Assembly (NCBI RefSeq): GCF_036884655.1
Contig: NC_088331.1
Location: 16,944,001-17,008,000 of the forward strand
Source: Musa acuminata AAA Group
Taxonomy: Eukaryota > Streptophyta > Magnoliopsida > Zingiberales > Musaceae
DNA: 64,000 bases
Reading direction: 5' to 3'
Shown: one piece after another, positions 19,501 through 30,984 of the stretch
Position numbering within the stretch: position 1 is the stretch's first letter
Layout: every line of letters begins with the position of its first letter
The notes under the pieces: generated by a model
The model's database searches: none
Seen by the model: only the letters and a program-made list of their open reading frames with translations
What the model was told of the DNA's origin: nothing
Position numbers and translations under genes: made by a program

Positions 19501-21376
19501 TGTTAGGATCAAGAGCACTAAGAGGGGAGGGGGGTGTGGTGTGAATTAGTGCAGCGGAAAACTTTCGACATTTAAAACTGCGTTCATACGATGAAATCGT
19601 TTCCGACGTAAAACCGTTTTCGGAAACTTAACTTGAAAGCGAGTTCGTAAATGAGTGCAGCAAAAGTAATGAGGAAGTAAAGCACATATGCAGGTTTGCA
19701 GTAAGGTAAACAGCAAGAATAAATGCAAACCAGAGAAGACGAGAGTTTATAGTGGTTTGGTCAATCGTGACCTACATCCACTCCTCTGATTCCTCTTCCG
19801 TCGAGGCCACCGACATTCACTAACGATCTTCCTTTATTAGGCGAAGATCAACCTCCTTCTTAACCCCTCTTCTCCTTTTACCGAGTTTAGGAGACAACCC
19901 TTACAAGCACTCACTCTCATCTCTTAAACATAATTCTAACAATTAAGCTACAGGAGGGAAATTCTAGAGATTGCAGCAGTGTTTTCTCTCTTTTAATCTC
20001 TCTATGCTTGTGTGTTTTACGTAGGGATGGGAGGGGTATTTATAGGCTCCAAACTAGTTTGAATTTTGAGTTCAAAACTGTCATCTCTCGAAATTCCGTG
20101 ATCTGGCGGTTGCACCGCTTGACTGGGGCGGTTGCATCGCTTGACAGAGCTCGAAGACTGAGCCTCTGGGTGGTGCCACCGCCTGACAGGGGCGGTTGCA
20201 CCGCTTAGCAGAGCTCGGAGACTGAGCCTCTGGGTGGTGCCACCGCTTGATAGGAGCGGTTGCACCGCTTGGCAGAGCTCGGAGATCGAGCTTAGGCGGT
20301 TCCACTGCCTATTAGGGGCAGTTGCACTGCCCAGTCTCGCTCGGAGACTGAGCCCAGGCGGTGCCACTACCTGACTGGGGCGGTTGCATCGCTTGGCAGA
20401 GCTCAGAGACCGAGCTCAAGCGGTTCCACCGCCTATCAGGGGCGGTTGCACTGCCTAGTCTCGCTCGGAGACTAAGCCCTGGGCGGTGCCACCACCGACC
20501 CAAGCGGTGCTACCGTTGGCCAAGAAATCTGGGTCCGAATGGGTTGATCCATTCAGCCCAATTTGGGTCTGTTAAGGGCCCAATTGCCTCAAGATTATGT
20601 TAATGGGATCACCTCACATTTCTAACTTAATCATCGTGCTAACTACGATTTTTCTTAAGACATTTACTGCAACTTGCTCCGGTGCGTCAATCGCTTCTTC
20701 CGGCAAGCTTCCGGCGAACTTTCGTCGATCATCCGATGAACCCTCGGTGATGCTCCTACGGACTTCCGGCAAACTCCTGGACTTGCAACAATCCACTTGG
20801 CAAGTTCCGACGAGCTTCTTTTAGCAAGCTCCTGGACTTCTCAGATTTATTCTCGTAGAACCTCCGACGACCGTCCGGACTTCCGTCAAACTCTCGAACT
20901 CCCAACGTAATCATAGTCTTGACTCCGGCGTAACTCCTGCTGCATGTCTTACTTCCATCATAGTTAATCCTGCATATATAAAACAAAACTTCAATCGAGA
21001 CAATTAATCCTAAGCAATTAACCAAGTTGTCCGGCATGTCATTGGTCCCTCAATGCTTCGTCCGATTCTTTGGCACATCGTCCTCTCCTATGGCCTATTG
21101 CCCAATCGGCCAGTTGACTCCGCAACTCCGATATCCTTGGCACAATACCTGCTCTTCTTGGCCCGATGCCCGAGTCCACGGCCCGAAGCCTTCTGTAGAT
21201 ACGTCGACCAATCCACCGGCCCGACGTCCAATCTTCTGACATGTTCCTCCAGCACAACATGATTTTTTCTGCTTTAATTGTCTCATCCTGATCGAAGCAT
21301 CCTGCGCCACTCAAAACGCAGATTAAATCATAAACTTATATCAAGTGGTTTCATCATCAAAATACGAGATTCAACA
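19501..21376 (-). mobile_element. Element D, 5' LTR (1876 bp)
   Basis: Plus-strand view TGTTAGGATC...GATTCAACA. Palindrome array about 20102-20520 (GGCGGTTGCACCGC type), TATA at 20037-20044, extra U3 module about 20990-21320. It lacks the long 18-bp minisatellite. The next five bases ATATG (21377-21381) should be the target duplication in element E. Confidence 0.9.
20037..20044 (-). promoter_or_regulatory. TATA box, element D 5' LTR
   Basis: Minus-strand TATAAATA within GCCTATAAATACCCC. Confidence 0.75.
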
Positions 21377-21722
21377 ATATGTTATACCCAAAAAAATTAA
21401 AAATATGAATGCTTTAGTACCATGAATATCATGCTAAAATAATATTAATTTTGCTATCATTCATGCATGAAGTGATGAATGCTTCAATATCATATAGGTC
21501 ATACTTAAAGTGATGTTGATTATTATCATGCGTGAAGTGATGAAATGGTGCATTCTATGCTTTGATGAGTTGAAACTATGATGATGCACAATGTATGAAA
21601 TTTTGATTTTGATTACTATGATCAAAATTGTTTCACTTGAATTCAAAGGTTGCGATTCCTTTTGAATTCAAGTTTGTCTTATCTCAATATGGCATATAGA
21701 TAGAGGGAGTTAAGGTGAAGAT
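21377..21722 (+). mobile_element. Element E, 3' end of the internal region
   Basis: Degraded match to the region before the 3' LTR of element A: a long hairpin CTTGAATTCAAAGG / CCTTTTGAATTCAAG (about 21639-21674), then TATCTCAATATGGCATATAGATAG and GGGAGTTAAGG. The polypurine tract is eroded. Cut on the left by element D. Confidence 0.7.
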
Positions 21723-22040
21723 TATTGAATCTTAGATTTTGATAATGAAATCAATTAGTGAATTAATGATCTAATCCATGTGTTGAGATAAGTGATGTGG
21801 GACTAACTATGATCGTGAGAAAGGTAAAATGATTAAAGAAGAATCGAAGTTGGGTCAGAGTTAATGATCATGCATCGGGCCGAATGAATTGGGGGATACA
21901 CTGAAGGATCGTTGATGCAACGAAAGCTCGCCGGAAGTTCGCTAGGAGTTTGTTAAAAACTCACTAGAAGTTTGCCGAAAGCTCGCCAGAAGATCGCTGG
22001 GAGTTCGTTGGAAGTTCACCGAGAGTTCGGATGAACACTT
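21723..22040 (+). mobile_element. Element E, 3' LTR, segment 1
   Basis: Begins TATTGAATCTTAGATTTTGATAATG, a mutated form of the usual LTR start. It runs into the CACTT target duplication of element B, which splits it. Short-U3 type. Continues at 32169. Confidence 0.75.
22036..22040. repeat. Target-site duplication of element B (left copy)
   Basis: CACTT, repeated at 32164-32168. Confidence 0.95.
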
Positions 22041-24363
22041 TGTTAGGATCGAGAGCACTAAGAGGGGGGGGGTGAATTAGTGCAGCGGAAATCTTACAGC
22101 GATTAAAAACCAAAAGCTGCGTTCGTTCAAAAACTATTATGATGCAAAAGCAAATTCTCAGTTTGTATCTAAGTGCAGTTTGCGTCTAAGCGCAGATTGC
22201 GTCTAAGCGCAGTTTTGCGTCTAAGCGCAGTTTTGCGTCTAAACTCAGATTTACATCTAAACGCAGTTTTACGTCTAAACGCAGATTTACGTCTAAACGC
22301 AGATTTACGTCTAAACGCAGATTTACGTCTAAATGCAGTTTTACGTCTAAACGCAGATTTACGTCTAAACTCAGATTTACGTCTTAAACTCAGATTTACG
22401 TCTAAACGCAGATTTACGTCTAAACGCAGTTTTACGTCTAGACGCAGATTTACGTCTAAACTTTGAAACTTGTTTGTATACTCGCAGAAGGCAGTATGCA
22501 GTTGAAATCAAGACGTAAACGTGAACTGAGATCTGATGATTGAGCGAGGAAAGCCGATTTACGTCTGAATGCAGTTTTACGTCTAAATGTTGAAACTCGT
22601 TCGTAAAATTGTAGAGGATAGTTTGCAGTTATCAATAGGATCAAAATGTAAGTGTAAACTGCAAAGAAGCTCGTTCGTAAAAGCACGGAAGACAGTTCTG
22701 CAGAATCAAACGTAAACATAAACTGTAATGTATGAAAATACGAATTTACGTCTGAATGCAGATTCGGAAGAACAGCACTTAGAACTTGTTCGTGAAAGCG
22801 CAGAGAGCAGTAGTAATGAAGGAGGTTTGCAGTAATGATAAAGTGCTCGAAAATAAACGCAAACCAGAGATTTAGAGTGGTTCGGTCAGCCTTGACCTAC
22901 TCCACTTTTGGCTTCCTCCACCGACGAGGTTGCCGACGTCAACTAGGTGCCTTCCTTCAATGGGCGAAGGCTAACTGCCCTTTTACAGTTTCTCTCCTTT
23001 TGACAGGCTTAGGAGACAACCTTTACAGACCTTTCTCTCCTCACTTTACAACTGAAAACTTGAAGAACAGAAGGAGGAGACTTAAAGGCTTTACAACACT
23101 TTTGAGCTCTTAGAATCACAGAAAAGATCAAGATTTCGGTGTAGGTCTGTATCTTTTCAGTGCTGAATGGGTGGGGTATTTATAGGCCCCAACCCAATTC
23201 AAAATTCGAGCTCAAAACGATCAAATCGATCAAATCCCAGAATTCTGGGATCAGGCGGTTGCACCTCTTGACTGGAGAGGTGGCACCGCCTGGCAGAGCT
23301 CGAAGACTGAGCTCAGGCGATTGCTCCTCTCTGCCAGAGCTCGAAGACTGAGCTCGATGGTTGCATCACCTGGCAGAGCTCGAAGACTGAGCTCGGTGGT
23401 TGCATCACCTGGCAGAGCTCGAAACTGAGCTCGGTGGTTGCATCACCTGGCAGAGCTCGAAACTGAGCTCAGGCTGATGCACCTCTCTGCCAGAGCTCGA
23501 AGACTGAGCTTGGTGGTTGCATCACCTGGCAGAGCTCGAGACTGAGCTCAGGCTGATGCACCTCTCTGCCAGAGCTCGAAGACTGAGCTCGGTGGTTGCA
23601 TCGCCTGGCAGAGCTCGAAACTTGAGCTCTGGCGGTGCTACCTCTTGATAGAGGAGGTTGCACCGCCCAGTCTAGCTCGAAGACTGAGCTCTGGGCGGTT
23701 GCACCTCTTGGCTGGGGCGGTTGCACCTCCCAGCCTCGCAGCCCTGGCGGTTGCACCTCCTGGCTGGGGCGGTTGCACCTCCCAACCTCACAGCCCAGGC
23801 GGTTGCACCTCCTGGCCGGGGCGGTTGCACCTCCTGGTGCAATCAGGGTCCGAATGGTTCACTCCATTCGGCCCAATTTGAATCTTTTCAGGGGCCCAAT
23901 TGCCCCAAGATTAAGCTAATGGGATCACCTCCCATTTTCATGCTTAATCATCATGCTAACTACGATTAATTCTAAGACAACTTCTGCAGCTTTGCTCCGA
24001 TGCGTCAATCGCTTCTTCCGGCGAGTTTCCGGCCAACTTCCGTCGATCATCCGATAAACCCTCGGTGATCCTTCTGCGGACATCCGGCATACTCCTGGAC
24101 TTTGCGACGATCCACTTGGCGAGTTTCGACGAGCTTCGCTTGGCAAGCTTCTGGACTTCTCGGATCTGTTCTCGCTGAACCTCCGACGACCGTCCGAACT
24201 TCCGTCGAACTCTTGAACTCCCAACGTGATCATGATCTTGACTCCGGCGCAACACCTGCTGCTTGTCTTACTCTCATCGTAGTTAATCCTGCACACTTAT
24301 CTCAACACATAGATTAGATAACAAATGACAATTGACTTCATCATCAAAATCCGAGATTCAACA
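22041..24363 (-). mobile_element. Element B, 3' LTR (2323 bp)
   Basis: G9 tract 22064-22072, minisatellite about 22161-22455, TATA 23177-23184, 18-bp palindrome 23234-23251, palindrome array about 23252-23850. Short-U3 type, same family as the LTRs of A. Confidence 0.95.
22161..22455 (-). repeat. 18-bp minisatellite, element B 3' LTR
   Basis: About 16 units on the minus strand, with one 19-bp unit near 22380 (an extra T), shared exactly by the 5' LTR copy. Confidence 0.9.
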
Positions 24364-24378
24364 ATCTCCCCCTTTTTG
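24364..24378 (-). other. Polypurine tract, element B
   Basis: Minus-strand AAAAAGGGGGAGAT against the 3' LTR, flanked by the TCATCATCAAAA / TTTTGATGATGA stem. Confidence 0.9.
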
Positions 24379-25155
24379 ATGATGACAATCAATTGATAAA
24401 GGAGTTGTCCTTAACTCCCCCTATCTATATGCCATAGTTGAGATAAGTCAACCTTGAATTCAAGACCAAAGAATTCAAGTGACGTATTGATAAGTTAGAT
24501 CAGTTAAACTTATCAATGCTCTCATCATGATGCCCATCATGATGTATCTCTTCAAGAATGATGTCAAGGCATGACATACATCATCAAGTTTGTATGATAG
24601 TGTTTGTAACTATTCATCATGTAATAATATAAAGCTACGAAGGACTTTTTACATGATGCACACATTTGAGATTTTCTAGCAAGTTTGTATTTTCTATAGA
24701 ATATCAAATCAAGATATGATGCAAACTATAGCACATGTTCACATATCTCTTGGTGATGCAAGGATGGCATAACATTGTTTATAGCATCACTCAAGTATTT
24801 GCAACTATAACATAGACATGATTATGGCATGACAGCTATGACATAGTGTTTATCAATTCATATGTTTCTCCCCCTTTGTCATCAACAAAAAGCATGATAG
24901 CATTATCAAGTACATAAAGGAAGTCATGACACATATATCTCTTTATTGTTTTTGCTTGACGGAGGAAAGTCATTTTTCAAAGAGTTTTCATAAGAGTGTA
25001 CAGGAACATCCCATTTTTAGCATACAAACTGAAAAATGAACTTCTTACATGCATTTGGTTAAAAATATTTGTCACATAATTTGCAACATGTTATTTGATC
25101 AAGCGTTGTCAAGGCATGTAATAGTAATAACATCCGAAAAATAATTTTAACTAGT
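24379..25155 (-). mobile_element. Element B, 3' non-coding region
   Basis: Counterpart of 9603-10436 in A. Hairpin GGAGTTGTCCTTAACTCC at 24401-24418, hairpin with CTTGAATTC arms at about 24453-24479, PPT-like tract at about 24868-24884. No env-like ORF. Confidence 0.8.
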
Positions 25156-28100
25156 TTAAGTATTTGGAAAAATCAACATTCCTAATTCTTTTCTTATGTA
25201 ATCAAATTGTTCTTCACATAGGGGTTTTGTGAAGATATCAGCCAGTTGATGTTTGGTATCAATAAACTCTATGGTTACATCATGATTAGAGACATGATCT
25301 CGTATAAAGTGATGTCTAATATCAATGTGTTTTGTTCTTGAGTGTTGTATAGGATTTTTAGTTAAGCATATTGCACTCGTGTTATCACATTTAATGGGAA
25401 TATCTTTAAGATTCACTTTGTAATCTTCTAAAGTGTTTTTCATCCATACAACTTGTGCACAGCATGCACTTGCTGCAATGTATTCAGCTTCGGTTGTTGA
25501 TAGGGCAACCGAGTTTTGTTTCTTAGATGACCAGGATACAAGGGCATGTCCTAAAAATTGACATGATCCTGATGTGCTTTTTCTGTCTAGTCTACAGCCA
25601 GCGAAGTCCGCATCAGCATAAGCTGTTAATTCAAAATTTTCTGATTTTGGGTACCATAATCCTAGATTGGTAGTTCCATTAAGATATCTGAGTATTCTTT
25701 TGACTGCTTTGAGATGAGATATCTTAGGGTCTGATTGAAATCTAGCACAAAGTCCTACACTGAACATGATGTCTGGTCTGGTGGCAGTGAGGTAAAGTAA
25801 ACTTCCTATCATACCCCTATAGGTTTTTTGATCAAAGCTTTCTCCATTCTCATCAATTTCTAACTTAGTGGAGGTGCTCATAGGAGTGTCAATGGCTTTT
25901 GAATTATTCATTTTGAACTTCTTTAGCAAACTCACAGCATATTTGGTTTGACTAATAAAGATGCCATTGCTTAGTTGTTTGATTTGTAGGCCTAAGAAGA
26001 ATGTTAACTCTCCCATTAGACTCATTTCGAATTCATGACTCATAGTTTTCGCAAAGGATTCACAAAGAGATTCATTTGTAGAACCAAAGATAATATCATC
26101 AACATAAATCTGAACAATGAGAAAATTATTTTCAAAATTCTTGATAAATAATGTAGTATCAACCTTGCCTTTTATGAAATTATTTTCAATGAGAAAAGAG
26201 CTAAGTCTCTCATACCAAGCCCTTGGGGCTTGTTTTAAACCATAGAGAGCTTTAGTTAATCTAAACACATGATTAGGGTAGCCATTATTTTCAAATCCAG
26301 GAGGTTGTTCAACATAAACTTCTTCGGAAATGAAACCATTTAGAAAAGCGCTTTTAACATCCATTTGAAATAACTTAAAATTATTGCAACTAGCGTAGGC
26401 AAGGAGCATCCTTATGGCTTCCAATCGAGCCACAGGTGCGAAGGTTTCTTCGTAATCGATACCTTCTTCTTGGTTGAAACCTTTGGCCACTAATCTAGCC
26501 TCGTTTCTAACCACGATACCATTTTCATCTTGCTTGTTTCTAAAGACCCATTTAGTACCAATTACTAAATGGTCATTTGGCCTAGGAACAAGCGTCCACA
26601 CCTCATTTCTCTCAAATTGATTTAATTCATCTTGCATTGCGATAATCCATGAATCATCTTTCATGGCTTCATCAACACATTTGGGTTCAATTTGGGAGAG
26701 AAAAGCGGCGTTGGCACAAAAGTTTTTAAAAGAAGATCGTGTTTGAACCCCCTTTGATGTGTCTCCTAGGATTAGTTCCTTAGGATGAGCATCTATATAC
26801 TTCCAATCCTTGGGTAAGGATGTTTTGGAAGTGGATGCATCCAAGTTGCTAGTTGGAGACGGGGTTTCGTTCAAATTCAAGGAATCAAAATTAACATCAT
26901 CATCAAGATCATTTTTCTTAATTTCTGAAATCTCATTGAAAACAACATGGATGGATTCTTCAATAATTAATGTTCTTTTATTGAAGATGCGAAAAGCTTT
27001 AGAAACCGAAGAATAACCAAGAAAGATTCCTTCATCAGATTTAGCATCGAATTTTCCTAAGTTATCTTTTTCATTCAAGATAAAACACTTACACCCAAAG
27101 ACTTTAAAATATGAGACATTGGGTTTTTTGTTATTCCATAACTCATAAGGAGTTTTGGTGAGTAAGGGTCTTACTAGGACTCTATTTAAAATATAGCATG
27201 CAGTGTTTACAGCTTCGGCCCAAAAATATTTGGGTAGGCTATGTTCATTCAACATGGTTCTTGCCATTTCTTGTAAATTTCGATTTTTTCTTTCTACTAC
27301 CCCATTTTGTTGAGGATTTCTTGGAGTAGAGAAGTTATGGTTGTATCCGTTGAGTTCACAGAATTCTTGGAAGTCATGGTTTTGAAATTCTCCACCATGA
27401 TCACTTCTAATTGACGAAATCATAGATTCCTTCTCATTTTGAACAAGTTTACAAAACTTGGTAAAATATCTAAAGCATTCATTTTTTTGTTTTAAGAAGT
27501 AGGTCCATGTATATCTGCTGTAGTCATCAATAATGACAAAGGCGTATTTGCTACCTCCTAGACTCGATGTAGAGATTGGTCCGAACAGGTCCATATGGAT
27601 CAATTGTAAGGGCCTAGAGGTGCTTATTTGATTCTTAGCTTTGAAGCTACCCCTAATTTGCTTACCTAATTGGCAAGCATCACATACATTATCTTTGATG
27701 AACTTGATATGAGGAATTCCTCTTACAAGTTCTCTAGATGATACTTGAGTGATTAGTTTCATGCTAGCATGACCTAATCTTCTATGCCATAGCCAAGCAT
27801 CCTCATTCATAACGGCAAAGCACATTTCATCACATAAGTCATTGATGTCAATAGTGTATACGTTGTTTTGTTTTAATGCAATCATAGATATATTTTTGTG
27901 TGGTTTTTCAATGATGCAGGCATTAGATTCAAATCTTATAATATATCCTTTATCACATAATTGACTAATGCTCAAGAGGTTATGTTTTAAACCATCAACT
28001 AGTAAAACATCTTCAATAGAGAGGTTGGATTTGTTACCTATGGTTCCTTTGCCAATGATTTTACCCTTGTTGTTGTCTCCGAAGGTGACATATCCTTCGT

Positions 28101-28206
28101 CTATGCTAGTGAGCTTAGAGAATTGAGATGGATCTCCGGTCATATGCCTTGAGCATCCACTATCAAGGTACCATTTCTTGCTCCTAGCTTGCGATTGTTT
28201 AGTTTT
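25156..28206 (-). CDS. pol: Pol of element B: protease, integrase, reverse transcriptase, RNase H
   Basis: Open from the codon after the gag UAG (28207-28209) down to 25156. The first ATG (28141-28143) again lies after the protease DSG motif, just as in element A. Integrase HHCC ([19 protein letters not shown]), D-D-E with HMDLFGP, SDHGGEF and NGVVERKNR, reverse transcriptase YVDDIIFGS, and RNase H ADADFAGC and TTEAEYIA are all intact. The protein differs from that of A at only scattered residues and has the same length (995 residues from the ATG). Confidence 0.95.
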   Translation of the reverse strand, partial: KTKQSQARSKKWYLDSGCSRHMTGDPSQFSKLTSIDEGYVTFGDNNKGKIIGKGTIGNKSNLSIEDVLLVDGLKHNLLSISQLCDKGYIIRFESNACIIEKPHKNISMIALKQNNVYTIDINDLCDEMCFAVMNEDAWLWHRRLGHASMKLITQVSSRELVRGIPHIKFIKDNVCDACQLGKQIRGSFKAKNQISTSRPLQLIHMDLFGPISTSSLGGSKYAFVIIDDYSRYTWTYFLKQKNECFRYFTKFCKLVQNEKESMISSIRSDHGGEFQNHDFQEFCELNGYNHNFSTPRNPQQNGVVERKNRNLQEMARTMLNEHSLPKYFWAEAVNTACYILNRVLVRPLLTKTPYELWNNKKPNVSYFKVFGCKCFILNEKDNLGKFDAKSDEGIFLGYSSVSKAFRIFNKRTLIIEESIHVVFNEISEIKKNDLDDDVNFDSLNLNETPSPTSNLDASTSKTSLPKDWKYIDAHPKELILGDTSKGVQTRSSFKNFCANAAFLSQIEPKCVDEAMKDDSWIIAMQDELNQFERNEVWTLVPRPNDHLVIGTKWVFRNKQDENGIVVRNEARLVAKGFNQEEGIDYEETFAPVARLEAIRMLLAYASCNNFKLFQMDVKSAFLNGFISEEVYVEQPPGFENNGYPNHVFRLTKALYGLKQAPRAWYERLSSFLIENNFIKGKVDTTLFIKNFENNFLIVQIYVDDIIFGSTNESLCESFAKTMSHEFEMSLMGELTFFLGLQIKQLSNGIFISQTKYAVSLLKKFKMNNSKAIDTPMSTSTKLEIDENGESFDQKTYRGMIGSLLYLTATRPDIMFSVGLCARFQSDPKISHLKAVKRILRYLNGTTNLGLWYPKSENFELTAYADADFAGCRLDRKSTSGSCQFLGHALVSWSSKKQNSVALSTTEAEYIAASACCAQVVWMKNTLEDYKVNLKDIPIKCDNTSAICLTKNPIQHSRTKHIDIRHHFIRDHVSNHDVTIEFIDTKHQLADIFTKPLCEEQFDYIRKELGMLIFPNT

Positions 28207-29790
28207 CTACAAGAAAGGATGATGTTTAGGTACCCATTTGCTTTTGGGTGCCTCATAAATAGATCTACATTTTCTATCATGTTGCATAGAGTTTATCATG
28301 GTTCCTTTAGGAACCCAAATTAATTTGTTTGGACTTATTTTTTTGAATGGACAACAATGTGTCTTGTGTCCAGATTTGCAACAAAAGTTGCACTTGGTTT
28401 GGTGTTGAACATGTAAGATGGAGCCTTTTATGAAGGTGGTTGGATTTTGATGAGGATTTCTCACAAATCCAATCCCGCTCCTTTTTGGAGTGTGACCCTT
28501 GTTTGCAAGGATCATGTTTAATGACTTGCTACCAACCTTGAATTTCTTCAAGGTGTCCTTGAGTAGCAGATTTTCTTTTTGCATAGTTTCTAAATCATGA
28601 CATTTAATACATGAATTTAAACTATCATGATGTTCGACTTTTAACTTATCAAACTCACAAGTAAGACTATCATGCATCTTTTTCAGCAATTTATATTTTC
28701 TACTTATTCTCTTGCATTCGTCAAATAAGTCATTGAAGGCATTTAATAATTCATCGAAAGATAAATCAGCATCTTTTGAATTTGTTACCTCGTCTTCGAT
28801 GGCCATTAAGGCGTAATGAGCAACTTGCTCGGTGTTGGACTCCTCTTCCTCAGATGCGCTCGAATCATCCCATGTTGCTTGGAGCGCCTTCTTCTTTGTT
28901 GTTCTTTTCTTGACTTGGGGACAATCACTCTTGTAGTGTCTCGGCTTTTTACATTCGTAGCAGATCACTTGGTCCTTCTTGGGTTCAAGTTTATTTTTCA
29001 CATCGTTTTTAAACTTGTTTCTTTTGAAGAATTTCTTAAACTTTCTTGTCAAAAGTGCCAAGTCATCATCACAATCCTCATCACTTGAGTTTTCTCTCAA
29101 GTGGCATTCAGAAGTTTTAAGTGCCATATCCTTCCTGTTCTTTGGAAGGATGTCTTCTTGCTCTTCATGAGCTTTGCAAGTCATTTCGTAGGTCATTAAT
29201 GACCCGATTAGTTCTTCAAGAGGGAAGTTGCGCAGATCCTTTGCCTCTTGAATGGCAGTGACTTTAGGATCCCAACTTTTAGGAAGGGATCTTAGTATTT
29301 TATTTACGAGTTCAAAATCCGAAAAACTTTTTCCGAGTCCTTTTAGACCGTTGACGACATCCGTGAAACGGGTAAACATGTCGCCAATGGTTTCACTCGG
29401 TTTCATTCGGAAAAGTTCAAAAGAATGCAGCAACAGATTGATTTTTGACTCTTTCACTCTACTTGTGCCCTCGTGGGTCACTTCAAGTGTGTGCCAAATA
29501 TCAAAAGCAGTTTCGCAAGTTGAAACACGATTAAACTCGTTTTTATCAAGTGCGCAAAATAAGGCATTCATAGCCTTTGCATTAAGAGCGAAAGCCTTCA
29601 TTTCCAACTCATTCCAATCGATCATTGGAAGAGAAGACTTTGAAAATCCGTTTTCAACAAGGTTCCACAGTTCAAAATCCATAGAAATAAAAAAGATCCT
29701 CATTCGGGTCTTCCAGTAAGTGTAGTCCGTTCCACTGAACATGGGTGGACGTGTAATCGAATGCCCCTCTTGGTTTCCGGCGTATGCCAT
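28207..29790 (-). CDS. gag: Gag of element B (527 aa)
   Basis: Same length and layout as the Gag of A: capsid-like region to about residue 210, charged linker, knuckle 1 (CYECKKPRHYKSDC, with Arg in place of the usual Gly), helical stretch, knuckle 2 (CNFCCKSGHKTHCC). It starts 36 bases after the primer site and ends in UAG, in frame with pol. A GAG/GTAAC donor-like sequence lies at 28784-28791, the position where gag-only elements diverge. The Gly-to-Arg change in knuckle 1 is the only obvious oddity and could weaken RNA binding. Confidence 0.95.
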   Translation of the reverse strand: MAYAGNQEGHSITRPPMFSGTDYTYWKTRMRIFFISMDFELWNLVENGFSKSSLPMIDWNELEMKAFALNAKAMNALFCALDKNEFNRVSTCETAFDIWHTLEVTHEGTSRVKESKINLLLHSFELFRMKPSETIGDMFTRFTDVVNGLKGLGKSFSDFELVNKILRSLPKSWDPKVTAIQEAKDLRNFPLEELIGSLMTYEMTCKAHEEQEDILPKNRKDMALKTSECHLRENSSDEDCDDDLALLTRKFKKFFKRNKFKNDVKNKLEPKKDQVICYECKKPRHYKSDCPQVKKRTTKKKALQATWDDSSASEEEESNTEQVAHYALMAIEDEVTNSKDADLSFDELLNAFNDLFDECKRISRKYKLLKKMHDSLTCEFDKLKVEHHDSLNSCIKCHDLETMQKENLLLKDTLKKFKVGSKSLNMILANKGHTPKRSGIGFVRNPHQNPTTFIKGSILHVQHQTKCNFCCKSGHKTHCCPFKKISPNKLIWVPKGTMINSMQHDRKCRSIYEAPKSKWVPKHHPFL

Positions 29791-29826
29791 CTCTCTTGGG
29801 TTTTAATCATTTAGAGAGTTAACCTT

Positions 29827-29838
29827 GCTCTGATACCA
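29827..29838 (-). other. Primer binding site, element B
   Basis: Minus-strand TGGTATCAGAGC, two bases from the 5' LTR. Confidence 0.95.
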
Positions 29839-29960
29839 ATTGTTAGGATCGAGAGCACTAAGAGGGGGGGGGTGAATTAGTGCAGCGGAAATCTTACAGC
29901 GATTAAAAACCAAAAGCTGCGTTCGTTCAAAAACTATTATGATGCAAAAGCAAATTCTCA

Positions 29961-30255
29961 GTTTGTATCTAAGTGCAGTTTGCGTCTAAGCGCAGATTGC
30001 GTCTAAGCGCAGTTTTGCGTCTAAGCGCAGTTTTGCGTCTAAACTCAGATTTACGTCTAAACGCAGTTTTACGTCTAAACGCAGATTTACGTCTAAACGC
30101 AGATTTACGTCTAAACGCAGATTTACGTCTAAATGCAGTTTTACGTCTAAACGCAGATTTACGTCTAAACTCAGATTTACGTCTTAAACTCAGATTTACG
30201 TCTAAACGCAGATTTACGTCTAAACGCAGTTTTACGTCTAGACGCAGATTTACGT
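29961..30255 (-). repeat. 18-bp minisatellite, element B 5' LTR
   Basis: Same array as 22161-22455 with a single visible substitution. Confidence 0.9.
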
Positions 30256-30976
30256 CTAAACTTTGAAACTTGTTTGTATACTCGCAGAAGGCAGTATGCA
30301 GTTGAAATCAAGACGTAAACGTGAACTGAGATCTGATGATTGAGCGAGGAAAGCCGATTTACGTCTGAATGCAGTTTTACGTCTAAATGTTGAAACTCGT
30401 TCGTAAAATTGTAGAGGACAGTTTGCAGTTATCAATAGGATCAAAATGTAAGTGTAAACTGCAAAGAAGCTCGTTCGTAAAAGCACGGAAGACAGTTCTG
30501 CAGAATCAAACGTAAACGTAAACTGTAATGTATGAAAATATGAATTTACGTCTGAATGCAGATTCGGAAGAACAGCACTTAGAACTTGTTCGTGAAAGCG
30601 CAGAGAGCAGTAGTAATGAAGGAGGTTTGCAGTAATGATAAAGTGCTCGAAAATAAACGCAAACCAGAGATTTAGAGTGGTTCGGTCAGCCTTGACCTAC
30701 TCCACTTTTGGCTTCCTCCACCGACGATGTTGCCGACGTCAACTAGGTGCCTTCCTTCAATGGGCGAAGGCTAACTGCCCTTTTACAGTTTCTCTCCTTT
30801 TGACAGGCTTAGGAGACAACCTTTACAGACCTTTCTCTCCTCACTTTACAACTGAAAACTTGAAGAACAGAAGGAGGAGACTTAAAGGCTTTACAACACT
30901 TTTGAGCTCTTAGAATCACAGAAAAGATCAAGATTTCGGTGTAGGTCTGTATCTTTTCAGTGCTGAATGGGTGGGG

Positions 30977-30984
30977 TATTTATA
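30977..30984 (-). promoter_or_regulatory. TATA box, element B 5' LTR
   Basis: Minus-strand TATAAATA within GGCCTATAAATACCCC; the start site of the genomic RNA should lie about 30 bp further along the minus strand. Confidence 0.8.
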